Origin: Klebsiella variicola | GTDB lineage: Bacteria > Pseudomonadota > Gammaproteobacteria > Enterobacterales > Enterobacteriaceae | Direction: 5' to 3' | Assembly: GCF_000828055.2 (NCBI RefSeq) | Contig: NZ_CP010523.2 | Location: forward strand, 1,860,001 to 1,924,000 | Length of the DNA stretch: 64,000 nt | In this document: positions 45,568 through 55,693 of the stretch, one piece after another | How positions within the stretch are numbered: the first letter of the stretch is position 1 | How the letters are laid out: every line of letters starts with the position of its first letter | Made by a program: the position numbers and the translations under genes | Notes under the pieces: generated by a model | Told to the model about the DNA's origin: nothing | What the model saw: only the letters and a program-made list of their open reading frames with translations | The model's database searches: none

Positions 45568-46368
45568 ATGAAATTAGCACTTCTGGGTCGTCAGGCGCTG
45601 ATGGGCGCGATGGCCGTTGTTTTGATGGCTGGCGTTAGCGTGAAAACTTTTGCAGCGGAAAACCTGCTCAATCAGGTTAAAGAGCGCGGTACCCTGCGCG
45701 TGGGCCTCGAAGGCACCTATCCTCCTTTCAGCTTCCAGGGCGATGACGGCAAGCTGACCGGATTTGAAGTGGAGTTTGCCAACGAGCTGGCGAAACATCT
45801 TGGCGTGAAAGCCGATCTCAAACCGACCAAATGGGACGGTATGCTGGCCTCGCTGGACTCCAAACGCATTGACGTGGTGATTAACCAGGTCACTATCTCC
45901 GATGAGCGTAAGAAGAAATACGATTTCTCAACCCCGTACACTATCTCCGGTGTGCAGGCGCTGGTGAAGAAAGGTAACGAAGGCGCGATTAAAACCGCGG
46001 CGGATCTGAAAGGCAAGAAAGTCGGCGTCGGGCTGGGCACTAACTATGAAGAGTGGCTGCGTCAGAACGTCCAGGGCGTTGATGTTCGCACCTATGATGA
46101 TGACCCGACTAAATACCAGGATCTGCGTGTAGGCCGTATTGACGCCATTCTGGTTGACCGTCTGGCCGCGCTGGATCTGGTGAAGAAAACTAACAATACG
46201 CTGGCGGTAACCGGTGAAGCATTCTCCCGTCAGGAGGCCGGCGTGGCGCTGCGCAAAGGCAACGACGATCTGCTGAAAGCGATTGACGCCGCGATCGCGG
46301 ATATGCAGAAAGATGGCACCCTGAAGGCGCTGTCAGAGAAATGGTTTGGCGCTGACGTGACGAAATAA
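45568..46368 (+). CDS. tcyJ: TcyJ (FliY), cystine-binding protein
   Basis: 266-residue periplasmic family 3 binding protein. The signal peptide ends near residue 29 (VKTFAAEN). Motifs GTLRVGLEGTYPPFSFQGDD, DVVINQVTISDERKKKYDFS and KKVGVGLGTNYEEW are those of the L-cystine binding protein. It feeds the TcyLN importer encoded downstream. In motile enterics it follows fliA-fliZ; those genes are missing here and the gene has its own leader. A strong terminator follows (46381-46412). Confidence 0.95.
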   Translation: MKLALLGRQALMGAMAVVLMAGVSVKTFAAENLLNQVKERGTLRVGLEGTYPPFSFQGDDGKLTGFEVEFANELAKHLGVKADLKPTKWDGMLASLDSKRIDVVINQVTISDERKKKYDFSTPYTISGVQALVKKGNEGAIKTAADLKGKKVGVGLGTNYEEWLRQNVQGVDVRTYDDDPTKYQDLRVGRIDAILVDRLAALDLVKKTNNTLAVTGEAFSRQEAGVALRKGNDDLLKAIDAAIADMQKDGTLKALSEKWFGADVTK

Positions 46369-46380
46369 CGGTCAGTGGTG

Positions 46381-46412
46381 AAAAAAGGCGCTCCTGGAAG
46401 CGCCTTTTTTTA
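46381..46412 (+). terminator. Terminator after tcyJ
   Basis: Stem AAAAAAGGCGCT / AGCGCCTTTTTT with a 6-nt loop, 12 bp after the tcyJ stop. It would reduce transcription into dcyD, so the binding protein may be made in excess over the permease. Confidence 0.9.
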
Positions 46413-46463
46413 TTTAGCGCGTAACTGTGTGCATAATGAAGCATAACTGAGTCAGGAGGGGCC

Positions 46464-47450
46464 ATGTCACTGCAAAATTTAACCCGCTTTCCGCGTCTGG
46501 AATTGATTGGCGCGCCGACGCCGCTGGAGTATCTGCCGCGTTTGTCCGATCACCTTGGGCGCGAGATTTTTATCAAACGCGATGATACAACGCCGCTGGC
46601 GATGGGAGGCAATAAACTGCGCAAGCTGGAGTTTCTCGCCGCCGATGCGCTGCGGGAAGGGGCAGATACCTTAATCACCGCCGGCGCGATCCAGTCCAAC
46701 CATGTGCGTCAGACGGCGGCGGTCGCCGCGAAGCTGGGGCTGCACTGCGTGGCGCTACTGGAAAACCCCATTGGCACCGGGGCGGAGAACTATCTGAGCA
46801 ATGGCAACCGCCTGCTGCTGGATCTGTTTAATACCCAGGTTGAGATGTGCGATGCCCTGACCAATCCTGCCGAACAGCTCGACGAGCTGGCGACCCGCAT
46901 CGAGGCGCAGGGCTATCGCCCCTACGTCATCCCGGTCGGCGGATCCAATGCGCTCGGGGCGTTAGGCTATGTGGAAAGCGCGCTGGAAATCGCCCAGCAG
47001 TGTGAAGGCGCGGTGGAGATCTCATCGGTGGTGGTGGCTTCCGGTAGCGCCGGTACGCATGCCGGGCTGGCTGTGGGACTCGAACAGCTGATGCCGCAGG
47101 CGGAACTGATTGGCGTGACGGTATCGCGCTCCGTCGCTGACCAGCTGCCAAAAGTGGTGGCGCTGCAGCAGGCCGTGGCCAACAGCCTCGAGCTGCAGGC
47201 GAAAGCCGACATCACGCTGTGGGACGATTACTTTGCCCCAGGCTACGGTACGCCGAACGAGGAAGGCATGGCCGCCGTGAAGCTACTGGCGCAACTGGAA
47301 GGTATTTTGCTCGATCCGGTCTATACCGGCAAAGCGATGGCCGGGCTTATCGACGGCATTACGCAGAAGCGTTTTAAGGATGAAGGACCGATTTTGTTCG
47401 TCCATACCGGCGGGGCGCCGGCGCTGTTTGCCTATCATCCTCACCTTTAA
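46464..47450 (+). CDS. dcyD: DcyD, D-cysteine desulfhydrase
   Basis: 328-residue PLP enzyme of the ACC-deaminase family. The PLP lysine is in [28 protein letters not shown] and the phosphate-binding glycines SGSAGTHAG follow. It converts D-cysteine to pyruvate, ammonia and sulfide. The location between cystine-transport genes is conserved in enterics. 15 bp separate it from tcyL. Confidence 0.95.
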   Translation: MSLQNLTRFPRLELIGAPTPLEYLPRLSDHLGREIFIKRDDTTPLAMGGNKLRKLEFLAADALREGADTLITAGAIQSNHVRQTAAVAAKLGLHCVALLENPIGTGAENYLSNGNRLLLDLFNTQVEMCDALTNPAEQLDELATRIEAQGYRPYVIPVGGSNALGALGYVESALEIAQQCEGAVEISSVVVASGSAGTHAGLAVGLEQLMPQAELIGVTVSRSVADQLPKVVALQQAVANSLELQAKADITLWDDYFAPGYGTPNEEGMAAVKLLAQLEGILLDPVYTGKAMAGLIDGITQKRFKDEGPILFVHTGGAPALFAYHPHL

Positions 47451-47465
47451 TACAGAAACGACAGC

Positions 47466-48134
47466 ATGCAAGAAAGTATCCAACTGGTCATCGATTCCGC
47501 TCCTTTTCTGCTCAAAGGGGCCGTCTTTACGCTGCAGCTGAGCATTGGCGGGATGTTTTTCGGCCTGGTGCTGGGCTTTATCCTGGCGCTGATGCGCATG
47601 TCGCCTCTCTGGCCGGTAAAATGGCTGGCGCGCATGTATATCTCCATTTTTCGCGGCACGCCGCTTATCGCCCAGCTGTTTATGATCTACTACGGCTTGC
47701 CGCAGTTTGGCATTGAGCTTGACCCGATTCCGGCGGCGATGATCGGCCTGTCGCTCAATACGGCGGCCTACGCGGCGGAAACCCTGCGCGCGGCCATCGC
47801 CTCGATCGACAAAGGGCAATGGGAAGCGGCGGCCAGTATCGGCATGACGCCGTGGCAGACGATGCGCCGGGCCATCTTACCCCAGGCGGCACGGGTCGCT
47901 TTGCCGCCGCTGTCCAACAGTTTTATCAGCCTGGTCAAAGATACCTCGCTGGCGGCGACGATCCAGGTGCCAGAGCTGTTCCGTCAGGCGCAGCTTATCA
48001 CCTCGCGAACCCTTGAGGTCTTCACCATGTATCTCGCGGCCTCGTTGATCTACTGGGTGATGGCGACCGTCCTCTCCTCGCTGCAGAACTATTTTGAAAA
48101 CCAGCTGAACCGCCAGGAGCGTGATCCGAAATGA
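47466..48134 (+). CDS. tcyL: TcyL (YecS), cystine ABC permease
   Basis: 222-residue inner-membrane permease of the HisMQ type, with about five helices. The EAA loop is WEAASIGMTPWQTMRRAILPQA-like, and FRGTPLIAQLFMIYYGLPQFG is typical. It forms the L-cystine importer with TcyN and the binding protein TcyJ. The stop overlaps the tcyN start by 4 bp. Confidence 0.95.
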   Translation: MQESIQLVIDSAPFLLKGAVFTLQLSIGGMFFGLVLGFILALMRMSPLWPVKWLARMYISIFRGTPLIAQLFMIYYGLPQFGIELDPIPAAMIGLSLNTAAYAAETLRAAIASIDKGQWEAAASIGMTPWQTMRRAILPQAARVALPPLSNSFISLVKDTSLAATIQVPELFRQAQLITSRTLEVFTMYLAASLIYWVMATVLSSLQNYFENQLNRQERDPK

Positions 48135-48883
48135 GTGCGATAGAAGTGAAAAGCCTGGTGAAGAAATTCCATGGCCAGACGGTGCTCCACGGTATCGACC
48201 TGGAGGTACAGAAAGGGGAAGTCGTGGCGATCATCGGCCCCAGCGGCTCGGGTAAAACCACTCTGCTGCGCAGCATCAACTTGCTGGAGCAACCGGAGAG
48301 CGGCACCATCCGCGTTGGCGATGTGACCATCGACGCCGGTCGCAGCCTCGGGCCGCAGAAAGGACTCATTCGCCAGCTGCGCCAGCACGTCGGCTTTGTC
48401 TTCCAGAACTTTAATCTGTTTCCCCACCGTACGGTGCTGGAGAACATTATTGAGGGGCCGGTCATCGTAAAAGGTGAAGATAAGCAGGAGTCGATTGTGC
48501 GGGCGCGCGATCTGCTGGCGAAAGTGGGTCTCAGCGGTAAAGAGAATAGCTATCCGCGTCGCCTCTCCGGCGGTCAGCAGCAGCGGGTGGCTATTGCTCG
48601 CGCGCTAGCCATGCGTCCGGACGTGATCCTGTTTGATGAGCCAACCTCGGCCCTCGATCCTGAGCTGGTGGGGGAGGTGCTCAACACCATCCGCCAGCTG
48701 GCGCAGGAGAAACGCACCATGGTTATCGTGACCCATGAAATGAGTTTCGCCCGCGACGTTGCCGATCGGGCCATCTTTATGGATCAAGGACGCATTGTCG
48801 AGCAGGGAGAAGCGAAAGCATTGTTCGCCTCCCCGCAGCAGCCGCGTACTCGCCAGTTCCTCGAAAAATTTCTGATGCAGTAA
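48131..48883 (+). CDS. tcyN: TcyN (YecC), cystine ABC ATPase
   Basis: 250-residue ABC ATPase: Walker A GPSGSGKTT, Q-loop FVFQNFNLFPHRT, signature LSGGQQQR, Walker B ILFDEPTSAL, H-loop VTHE. Powers L-cystine uptake with TcyL. It is a close paralogue of the ATPase at 22026 in the asnT element. End of the dcyD-tcyL-tcyN operon. Confidence 0.95.
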   Translation: MSAIEVKSLVKKFHGQTVLHGIDLEVQKGEVVAIIGPSGSGKTTLLRSINLLEQPESGTIRVGDVTIDAGRSLGPQKGLIRQLRQHVGFVFQNFNLFPHRTVLENIIEGPVIVKGEDKQESIVRARDLLAKVGLSGKENSYPRRLSGGQQQRVAIARALAMRPDVILFDEPTSALDPELVGEVLNTIRQLAQEKRTMVIVTHEMSFARDVADRAIFMDQGRIVEQGEAKALFASPQQPRTRQFLEKFLMQ

Positions 48884-49201
48884 ACCATGCGCTGACGTGG
48901 CGGCTTTCCCGGGGGAGGGCCGCCGCGTACAGCCTGTCTTCCCTGCGGCGCGCCACGCTCCTCGTCACCTCTTTGTGCTATTTCTCCCTGTGGCCGTATA
49001 CACCGCTTCCCATCCCCCCTTGTAGGGTGTAGAAAATGACGGGAAAGTGAGCACGAGGTTCTGCGCTGAGAACGGGAAAAAGGCAAGCCTTCAGACTAAT
49101 AAATGCGACACCGACAATATTTTATACATATAAATAAGATTTATGTGTTAGTTTTCTGTATTTATAATAATGATTATCAATCAGGAGTTATTTGCACAGC
49201 T
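48884..49201. other. 318-bp intergenic region upstream of sdiA
   Basis: No gene supported. The first 130 bp are GC-rich and may hold a terminator for tcyN (CCGCC/GGCGG-type pairings). The last 90 bp are AT-rich and carry the sdiA leader with CAGGAG about 14 bp before the start. Confidence 0.4.
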
Positions 49202-49924
49202 ATGAGGGACAATGATTTTTTCAGCTGGCGGCGGGATATGCTGCATCAATTTCAGTCCGTGGCCGCTGGTGAGGAGGTTTATAATCTCCTGCAACGAGAA
49301 ACCGAAGCGCTGGAATATGATTACTACACGCTTTGTGTACGCCACCCGGTGCCTTTCACTCGCCCCCGCGTCACCTTCCAGTCGACCTATCCCCGCGCAT
49401 GGATGTCGCACTACCAGGCCGAGAATTATTTCGCGATAGATCCGGTATTACGCCCGGAGAATTTTATGCGTGGCCATCTGCCATGGGAGGATGGGCTGTT
49501 TCGCGATGCGGCGGCATTATGGGACGGCGCCCGCGATCATGGTCTGAAAAAAGGGGTGACCCAGTGCCTGACGTTGCCCAACCATGCGCAGGGTTTTCTC
49601 TCTGTCTCCGCGAATAACCGTTTACCGGGCTCTTATCCTGATGATGAACTGGAGATGCGCCTGCGCATGCTGACGGAGCTAAGCTTGTTGGCGCTCCTGC
49701 GTCTGGAAGATGAGATGGTCATGCCGCCGGAGATGAAGTTCAGCCGCCGTGAACTGGAAATTCTGAAATGGACCGCGGAAGGGAAGACCTCGGCGGAGGT
49801 GGCGATGATTCTTTCTATTTCGGAAAATACGGTGAATTTCCACCAGAAGAATATGCAACGGAAATTCAATGCGCCGAACAAAACGCAGATAGCCTGTTAC
49901 GCGGTGGCGACAGGGTTAATCTGA
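49202..49924 (+). CDS. sdiA: SdiA, LuxR-type acyl-homoserine-lactone receptor
   Basis: 240-residue quorum-sensing regulator. The N-terminal autoinducer-binding domain (about 1-165) has the conserved YDYYTLCVRHPVPFTRP and WMSHYQAENYFAIDPV. The C-terminal LuxR HTH (about 175-240) has FSRRELEILKWTAEGKTSAE and SENTVNFHQKNM. Like E. coli, Klebsiella has no cognate LuxI, so SdiA senses signals from other species. The start at 49202 gives the same length as E. coli; the longer frame from 49103 reads leader sequence. Confidence 0.95.
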   Translation: MRDNDFFSWRRDMLHQFQSVAAGEEVYNLLQRETEALEYDYYTLCVRHPVPFTRPRVTFQSTYPRAWMSHYQAENYFAIDPVLRPENFMRGHLPWEDGLFRDAAALWDGARDHGLKKGVTQCLTLPNHAQGFLSVSANNRLPGSYPDDELEMRLRMLTELSLLALLRLEDEMVMPPEMKFSRRELEILKWTAEGKTSAEVAMILSISENTVNFHQKNMQRKFNAPNKTQIACYAVATGLI

Positions 49925-49991
49925 GAGCGCCTGTCGTTCTGCGTGCCAGACGTGACACCGGCTGTCAGGGATACTTTCAGCCGGTACAGGA

Positions 49992-50216
49992 TTACTGACG
50001 GTAAGCTTGTTTAATTTGCTTAACGGTGCTGGAGAATACGGCAGCCTGAGCCTCATCTTCCATCTGCGCGATCTGCTTTTCCATTTTAATAATCACGCGA
50101 CCCGCATCCGCCTGGCCCATCGCCTGCAGCATCAGCGTTATCATCGCTTTCAGGCAGGAGACTTCCTGCGCCAGTTCTTGATTATTTTCTGCAGTGGAAA
50201 AATCTGGTGTGCTCAT
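49992..50216 (-). CDS. yecF: YecF, DUF2594 small protein
   Basis: 74-residue protein matching E. coli YecF ([42 protein letters not shown]). Amphipathic helical; function unknown. It lies between sdiA and uvrY, as in E. coli, and is transcribed leftward toward sdiA. Confidence 0.92.
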   Translation of the reverse strand: MSTPDFSTAENNQELAQEVSCLKAMITLMLQAMGQADAGRVIIKMEKQIAQMEDEAQAAVFSSTVKQIKQAYRQ

Positions 50217-50677
50217 CGATATCCTCGTTTACTCGCTGCGCTAATGCGCCTTACCCAATGTGAAGGCCGCGCAGTATACCACAAGCGACGGGAAAAAAAG
50301 GAGTGCTTAATTTCTGTTCTCTCATCTGAGCTGTGAATGATTCAGTGCTTCGGATAATACGTAATAGCCGCCAGGCCGCCATTAATTTATTCCATCTATT
50401 TAGCACGTTAATATTTGTTACATATTTTGCTGCGTATTTATGCGCTACGTAATCTGTTGTGTTTTTTGTGCTTTCTGTATGAGGATTGTTAAAAAATAAG
50501 ACGACGGCAACTGACTGTTCTCAATGACTTTCCACTATGTGTGCACAGACATTGCCATAAATGAGCGGCAAATCGAGGTGAGGGCATTTTTTTGCCTTTT
50601 AAATTAGCAATAAAACCCGGTAATATGTGGGAGATAAAGTATCAGTAGCGTTATCCCTCATTCTGGAGATTATTCCT
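50217..50677. other. 461-bp intergenic region upstream of uvrY
   Basis: AT-rich, no supported gene. It holds the yecF promoter (left) and the uvrY promoter (right). TCTGGAGA (50662-50669) is the ribosome site for the TTG start of uvrY. No SdiA or CsrA site was assigned. Confidence 0.4.
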
Positions 50678-51334
50678 TTGATCAACGTTCTTCTTGTTGA
50701 TGACCACGAACTGGTGCGCGCAGGGATACGACGCATTCTGGAAGATATAAAAGGGATTAAAGTCGCTGGCGAAGCCTGTTGCGGCGAGGACGCCGTGAAG
50801 TGGTGCCGGGCTAATTCCGCAGATGTCGTCCTGATGGACATGAACATGCCCGGGATCGGTGGTCTTGAAGCCACGCGCAAAATCGCGCGCTCCGTGGCGG
50901 GCACGAAAGTGATCATGCTCACCGTGCATACCGAGAATCCTCTACCTGCCAAGGTCATGCAGGCGGGGGCGGCGGGCTATCTTAGCAAGGGTGCTGCACC
51001 GCAGGAAGTGGTGAATGCGATCCGCTGCGTGGCGTCCGGACAACGTTACATTGCCTCCGATATTGCTCAGCAAATGGCGCTAAGTCAGATTGAACCGGAA
51101 AAAACGGAATCGCCGTTTGCCAGTTTGTCTGAACGCGAATTGCAGATTATGCTGATGATCACCAAAGGTCAGAAGGTGAATGAGATCTCAGAGCAGCTCA
51201 ATCTGAGTCCCAAAACGGTTAACAGCTATCGCTACCGAATGTTCAGCAAATTAAACATTCATGGCGATGTGGAGCTGACCCACCTGGCAATTCGCCATGG
51301 CCTGTGTAATGCGGAGTCGTTAGCAAGCCAGTGA
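50678..51334 (+). CDS. uvrY: UvrY, response regulator of the BarA-UvrY system
   Basis: 218-residue NarL/FixJ-type response regulator. The receiver domain has acidic D8/D9, phosphoacceptor Asp54 (VLMDMNMPG) and Lys in YLSKGAAP; the C-terminal HTH is at about 150-205 ([28 protein letters not shown]). Phospho-UvrY activates csrB/csrC RNAs. TTG at 50678 is the start, as in E. coli, 8 bp after TCTGGAGA. The stop overlaps the uvrC GTG start by 4 bp. Confidence 0.95.
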   Translation: MINVLLVDDHELVRAGIRRILEDIKGIKVAGEACCGEDAVKWCRANSADVVLMDMNMPGIGGLEATRKIARSVAGTKVIMLTVHTENPLPAKVMQAGAAGYLSKGAAPQEVVNAIRCVASGQRYIASDIAQQMALSQIEPEKTESPFASLSERELQIMLMITKGQKVNEISEQLNLSPKTVNSYRYRMFSKLNIHGDVELTHLAIRHGLCNAESLASQ

Positions 51335-53163
51335 GTGATGTTTTTGACGCAAAAGCTTTCCTGAAAACGGTGACCAGCCAGCCCGGTGTGTATCGGATGT
51401 ATGATGCTGGCGGGACCGTCATCTATGTTGGCAAAGCCAAAGATCTGAAAAAGCGGCTCAGCAGCTATTTCCGCAGCAATCTCGCGTCGCGTAAAACCGA
51501 AGCGCTGGTGGCGCTGATTGCGCAGATTGACGTGACCGTCACTCACACCGAGACGGAAGCGCTGCTGCTGGAGCACAACTATATCAAGCTGTACCAGCCG
51601 CGTTACAACGTGCTGTTGCGCGATGATAAGTCTTATCCTTTTATTTTCCTCAGCGGTGATACTCATCCACGTCTGGCGATGCATCGCGGCGCCAAACATG
51701 CGAAAGGCGAGTACTTTGGTCCTTTCCCCAACGGCTATGCCGTGCGGGAGACCCTGGCGCTGCTGCAGAAAATTTTTCCTGTTCGCCAGTGCGAAAATAG
51801 CGTCTATCGCAACCGCTCGCGTCCCTGCCTGCAGTATCAGATTGGCCGCTGTCTGGGGCCGTGCGTGGCGGGGCTGGTCAGCGAAGAAGAGTATGCTCAG
51901 CAGGTTGAGTATGTACGGCTGTTCCTTGCCGGCAAGGACGATCAGGTCCTGACCCAGCTCATCGCCAGAATGGAGAAAGCGAGCCAAAGTCTGGAGTTTG
52001 AAGAGGCCGCGCGCATTCGCGACCAGATTCAGGCGGTCCGCCGGGTGACGGAGAAACAGTTTGTTTCTAATACCGGCGACGATCTTGACGTTATCGGCGT
52101 CGCCTTTGAGGCCGGAATGGCCTGCGTCCATGTGCTGTTTATCCGCCAGGGCAAAGTGCTGGGCAGCCGGAGCTACTTCCCGAAAGTGCCGGGCGGCACT
52201 GAGCTGGGAGAGGTCGTAGAGACGTTTGTCGGTCAGTTCTACCTGCAGGGTAGCCAGATGCGTACCCTGCCGGGGGAGATTTTGCTCGACTTCAGCCTTG
52301 GTGATAAGACGCTGCTGGCCGAGTCGCTGTCGGAGCTGGCGGGACGTCGAATCAATGTACAGACTAAACCGCGCGGCGACAGAGCGCGTTACCTTAAGCT
52401 GGCGCGCACCAACGCCGCGACGGCGTTAACCACTAAGTTGGCTCAGCAGTCGACCATTCATCAGCGCCTGCAGGCGCTGGCCACCGTGCTGGAACTGCCG
52501 GCCGTGAAGCGAATGGAGTGCTTTGACATCAGCCACACCATGGGCGAGCAGACCGTGGCGTCCTGCGTGGTGTTTGACAGCAATGGTCCGCTGCGTGCGG
52601 AGTACCGGCGCTATAATATCACCGGCATCACCCCGGGCGATGACTATGCGGCGATGAATCAGGTCCTGCGCCGTCGCTATGGTAAAGCGATTGATGATAA
52701 TAAAATTCCGGATGTGATCCTGATAGATGGCGGAAAGGGGCAGCTGGCGCAGGCGAAAGCGGTGTTTGCCGAACTGGATGTTCCCTGGGATAAACATCAT
52801 CCGCTGCTGCTGGGCGTGGCGAAAGGCAGCGATCGTAAAGCCGGCCTGGAAACGTTATTCTTTGAACCGGAAGGCGAGGGGTTTAGCCTGCCGCCGGATT
52901 CGCCCGCTCTGCACGTAATCCAGCACATCCGCGATGAATCGCACGATCATGCGATTTCCGGACATCGTAAAAAACGGGCGAAAGTGAAGAGCACCAGCTC
53001 GCTTGAGACTATCGAGGGAGTGGGGCCGAAGCGTCGCCAGATGCTGCTGAAGTATATGGGTGGGCTGCAGGGGCTGCAGCAGGCCAGCGTCGAGGAAATT
53101 GCTAAAGTACCGGGCATCTCTCACGGTCTGGCAGAAAAGATCTTCTACTCGTTGAAACATTAG
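51331..53163 (+). CDS. uvrC: UvrC, excinuclease ABC subunit C
   Basis: 610-residue nucleotide-excision-repair nuclease. The N-terminal GIY-YIG nuclease (about 15-95: [20 protein letters not shown]), a cysteine-containing region, the UVR motif (about 204-239, interacts with UvrB), the RNase-H-like second nuclease (about 380-500: [23 protein letters not shown]) and C-terminal helix-hairpin-helix pairs ([21 protein letters not shown]) are complete. GTG start; same length as E. coli. Confidence 0.97.
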   Translation: MSDVFDAKAFLKTVTSQPGVYRMYDAGGTVIYVGKAKDLKKRLSSYFRSNLASRKTEALVALIAQIDVTVTHTETEALLLEHNYIKLYQPRYNVLLRDDKSYPFIFLSGDTHPRLAMHRGAKHAKGEYFGPFPNGYAVRETLALLQKIFPVRQCENSVYRNRSRPCLQYQIGRCLGPCVAGLVSEEEYAQQVEYVRLFLAGKDDQVLTQLIARMEKASQSLEFEEAARIRDQIQAVRRVTEKQFVSNTGDDLDVIGVAFEAGMACVHVLFIRQGKVLGSRSYFPKVPGGTELGEVVETFVGQFYLQGSQMRTLPGEILLDFSLGDKTLLAESLSELAGRRINVQTKPRGDRARYLKLARTNAATALTTKLAQQSTIHQRLQALATVLELPAVKRMECFDISHTMGEQTVASCVVFDSNGPLRAEYRRYNITGITPGDDYAAMNQVLRRRYGKAIDDNKIPDVILIDGGKGQLAQAKAVFAELDVPWDKHHPLLLGVAKGSDRKAGLETLFFEPEGEGFSLPPDSPALHVIQHIRDESHDHAISGHRKKRAKVKSTSSLETIEGVGPKRRQMLLKYMGGLQGLQQASVEEIAKVPGISHGLAEKIFYSLKH

Positions 53164-53220
53164 GGGCTCTGTAGCAACATAGGGCTAATTTTTACTTACA
53201 ACAGATAGTTACCCGTCACT

Positions 53221-53769
53221 ATGCAATTTAATATCCCTACGTTGCTTACTCTGTTTCGCGTCATCCTGATCCCGTTCTTTGTGCTGGCGTTTTATCTCCC
53301 CTTTAGCTGGGCGCCGTTTGCCTGCGCGTTAATTTTCTTTGTCGCCGCCGTGACCGACTGGTTTGATGGTTTTCTGGCTCGTCGCTGGAATCAGAGCACC
53401 CGGTTTGGCGCCTTCCTGGACCCGGTGGCGGATAAAGTCATGGTGGCTATCGCCATGGTGCTGGTTGCCGAGCACTATCACACCTGGTGGGTCACGCTGC
53501 CGGCGGCGACCATGATCGCGCGTGAAATAATTATTTCGGCACTGCGCGAATGGATGGCTGAGCTCGGGAAACGCAGCAGCGTGGCGGTCTCGTGGATTGG
53601 CAAAGTTAAAACGACCGCACAGATGGCCGCCCTGGTATGGATGCTGTGGCGTCCTTATCCGTGGGTAGAGTGGGCCGGGATCGCGCTTTTCCTCGTGGCG
53701 GCGGTGCTGACGCTGTGGTCGATGCTGCAGTATCTGAACGCGGCGCGCGGCGATTTGCTTGATCAGTGA
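53221..53769 (+). CDS. pgsA: PgsA, phosphatidylglycerophosphate synthase
   Basis: 182-residue inner-membrane CDP-alcohol phosphatidyltransferase. The family motif D-x2-D-G-x2-A-R-x8-G-x3-D-x3-D is visible in [11 protein letters not shown] then [11 protein letters not shown]. It makes phosphatidylglycerophosphate from CDP-diacylglycerol and glycerol 3-phosphate, the committed step to anionic phospholipids. Order uvrC-pgsA-glyW is conserved. Confidence 0.96.
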   Translation: MQFNIPTLLTLFRVILIPFFVLAFYLPFSWAPFACALIFFVAAVTDWFDGFLARRWNQSTRFGAFLDPVADKVMVAIAMVLVAEHYHTWWVTLPAATMIAREIIISALREWMAELGKRSSVAVSWIGKVKTTAQMAALVWMLWRPYPWVEWAGIALFLVAAVLTLWSMLQYLNAARGDLLDQ

Positions 53770-53919
53770 TCGTTTCGCCGTTATTTTCAGCAAACGATGC
53801 AAAGTTGCGAAAAATACCGTTGACTCACCGCGAGAGATAAGTAGAATGCAACGCATCGAACGGCGGCACAGTCTTCCAGACGATAACAAAATCAAGTGAT
53901 TAGCAAATAACTTGATAAT

Positions 53920-53995
<76 letters not shown>

Positions 53996-54035
53996 GATTA
54001 ACAGCATCGGCAGTAGCGGGTGCTTCAGTATTAAA

Positions 54036-54109
54036 GGCGCGTTAGCAAAGCGGTTATGTAGCGGATTGCAAATCCGTCTAGTCCGGTTCGACTCCGGAAC
54101 GCGCCTCCA
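54036..54109 (+). tRNA. cysT: tRNA-Cys (GCA)
   Basis: 74-nt cloverleaf with encoded CCA; anticodon GCA in ATTGCAAAT, T-loop GGTTCGACTCC. Second of the cluster, 40 bp after glyW. Confidence 0.97.
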
Positions 54110-54122
54110 CTTTCTATCCCGA

Positions 54123-54209
54123 GCCCGGATGGTGGAATCGGTAGACACAAGGGATTTAAAATCCCTCGGCGTTCGCGCTGTGTGGGTTCAAGTCCCACTC
54201 CGGGTACCA
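54123..54209 (+). tRNA. leuZ: tRNA-Leu (TAA)
   Basis: 87-nt class II tRNA with long variable arm and encoded CCA; anticodon TAA in GATTTAAAATC. Last of the cluster; followed by a terminator and then acquired DNA. Confidence 0.97.
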
Positions 54210-54253
54210 TTGGGATAAAAGCAGAATAATCAAAGCAATAAGCAGTGTCGTGA

Positions 54254-54277
54254 AACCACCTACGGGTGGTTTTTTTG
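54254..54277 (+). terminator. Terminator of the glyW-cysT-leuZ cluster
   Basis: Stem AACCACC / GGTGGTT with tetraloop TACG and a T7 run, 44 bp after leuZ. Confidence 0.88.
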
Positions 54278-54473
54278 TTTCAAAACCACCCATTTCATAA
54301 TATCACTTCATACTAGTTTTCTTGTCCACCTTGCTCTTCCCCCAGGATAACCGCACCCGGCTAAACCGTCGCGCCTCGTGGAATAATGTCGTTGGGATGA
54401 TTTCGCTCCCCCAAACCGGCAGGGGGAGGCAAATCGATACTCTGCGTGCCAGAGGCCGGAGGTGAAACCGTCT

Positions 54474-55364
54474 CTAGAGTTCGAGGTTGAACGAAAGGAC
54501 TTTCGATATAATTACCATCTCATCCGTAAGCGAGGAGAATTTTCCGGTAAATCTTTCTTCAGACTCAGGTGTCAAACTATATAGTGAATAATTTTCACCC
54601 GAAGATATACGCTCCAGTTGAAGATAGGCGGGTTTCTGCAAGGCAAAAGCCAACAGATAGAAATTAGTCGTGTGGTGAGAAAGTTCAGTGACTAATTCAG
54701 GGAGTTGCTTTGCTATATCTATTTCCTCTCTACAGCAAATCACAAAAAGCTTCCCTTCTTTGCTTTTTAATATGTTTCTGAATCTTTTAACCGCGCGGAC
54801 GTAATACTCATAATCAGCAGGAGTATTTGGGTCGCGATGCGTGAATATATCATTCAGACGATATTTTTCTTTGTATTTATTGTGGTGTGCTCCGGGTTCT
54901 CGCGACTGGCGACGTAATGAGCTGTACTCATTTTTATCTAAAAATGAGGTAAAATCATCCCTCAGGCAGTCGATAATCATCGCTGGACAGGAAAATAGCC
55001 AGTCAAAAGGCAGTGATATCTTTTTCAGGTTGAATTTTTTCAATGTCCATGAAGTTAAACAATGGCTGCCCAGGGAGACAATATGTTTGACGTGCATTGA
55101 ATCATCAGGAGCACTCTCTGTTAACGCTTGTGGTGTGTAACTGAATTTATCAGATGACATTCTGGATTTCGTGAAAGCAATAAACTCGTCGCTATGCATC
55201 AGCGATGAGTTAAGAAATTCTGCTGATTCTGCAAGTGACTTATTAGCAATGGCGTTGAGGTAGTTTTTCAGACCATCGCTATCTGCCGGTCGACCGAGTA
55301 GCGTTTTATAGGTTGTTTTTATTAGATGTATTTTTAAGTAATTTTCTTTAATGTCATATCTCAT
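54474..55364 (-). CDS. DUF4214-like plus DUF1796 (putative papain-like cysteine peptidase) protein
   Basis: 296-residue protein. Residues about 12-70 resemble DUF4214 (TYKTLLGRPADSDGLKNYLNAI, SLMHSDEFIAF), a helical repeat often found in secreted or surface proteins. Residues about 92-290 resemble DUF1796 (SLGSHCLTSWTLKKFNLKKISLPFDWLF; Cys102 is the presumed nucleophile). AT-rich codon use and location directly downstream of a tRNA cluster suggest horizontal acquisition. No signal peptide. A link to glycan or polysaccharide modification is known for some relatives, but function here is open. Confidence 0.65.
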   Translation of the reverse strand: MRYDIKENYLKIHLIKTTYKTLLGRPADSDGLKNYLNAIANKSLAESAEFLNSSLMHSDEFIAFTKSRMSSDKFSYTPQALTESAPDDSMHVKHIVSLGSHCLTSWTLKKFNLKKISLPFDWLFSCPAMIIDCLRDDFTSFLDKNEYSSLRRQSREPGAHHNKYKEKYRLNDIFTHRDPNTPADYEYYVRAVKRFRNILKSKEGKLFVICCREEIDIAKQLPELVTELSHHTTNFYLLAFALQKPAYLQLERISSGENYSLYSLTPESEERFTGKFSSLTDEMVIISKVLSFNLEL

Positions 55365-55693
55365 TTTTTATCCAATTGAAGCTGTAGTCTTTCTTTATTT
55401 TATTGCTGCTAAAACAGGTAGGCATACAAATCGTGTGGGATTATGTCAAATAGACAGGATATTGGCAATCGAGGAAATACGGGCGGCTACAGAGGAAGCG
55501 GTTATTGAAGACGCTCGCCAGAATCTACGGATCCTGATGCCTGAACTGACAGGGAAAATATCCCGGAGGAGAGCATCGCACGCAGGCGAATGAATACATC
55601 ACGCTCAGCGGCGATCGTTCATTTGTCCCAGGACAAAACGATCTCTCCTTGCTACTATCAACCGGACTTTTATCCCAGCCTGCCGGAGGCATC
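55365..55693. other. 329-bp stretch between the DUF1796 gene and the DapA-family gene
   Basis: An 80-codon ORF (55351-55593) overlaps the start region of the leftward gene and has no recognisable motif or ribosome site; I do not call it. The right end is the leader of the DapA-family gene. Confidence 0.35.

Noticed and set aside
51259..52131. 290-codon ORF opposite uvrC
   Set aside because: Antisense shadow of a fully recognised gene.
54123..54209. leuZ as a second island attachment site for the AT-rich DNA downstream
   Set aside because: No direct repeat of the tRNA 3' end was found downstream, and no integrase; the acquired gene may have entered by homologous exchange.
55351..55593. 80-codon ORF between the DUF1796 and DapA-family genes
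   Set aside because: No ribosome site and no recognisable domain; overlaps the start of the leftward gene.
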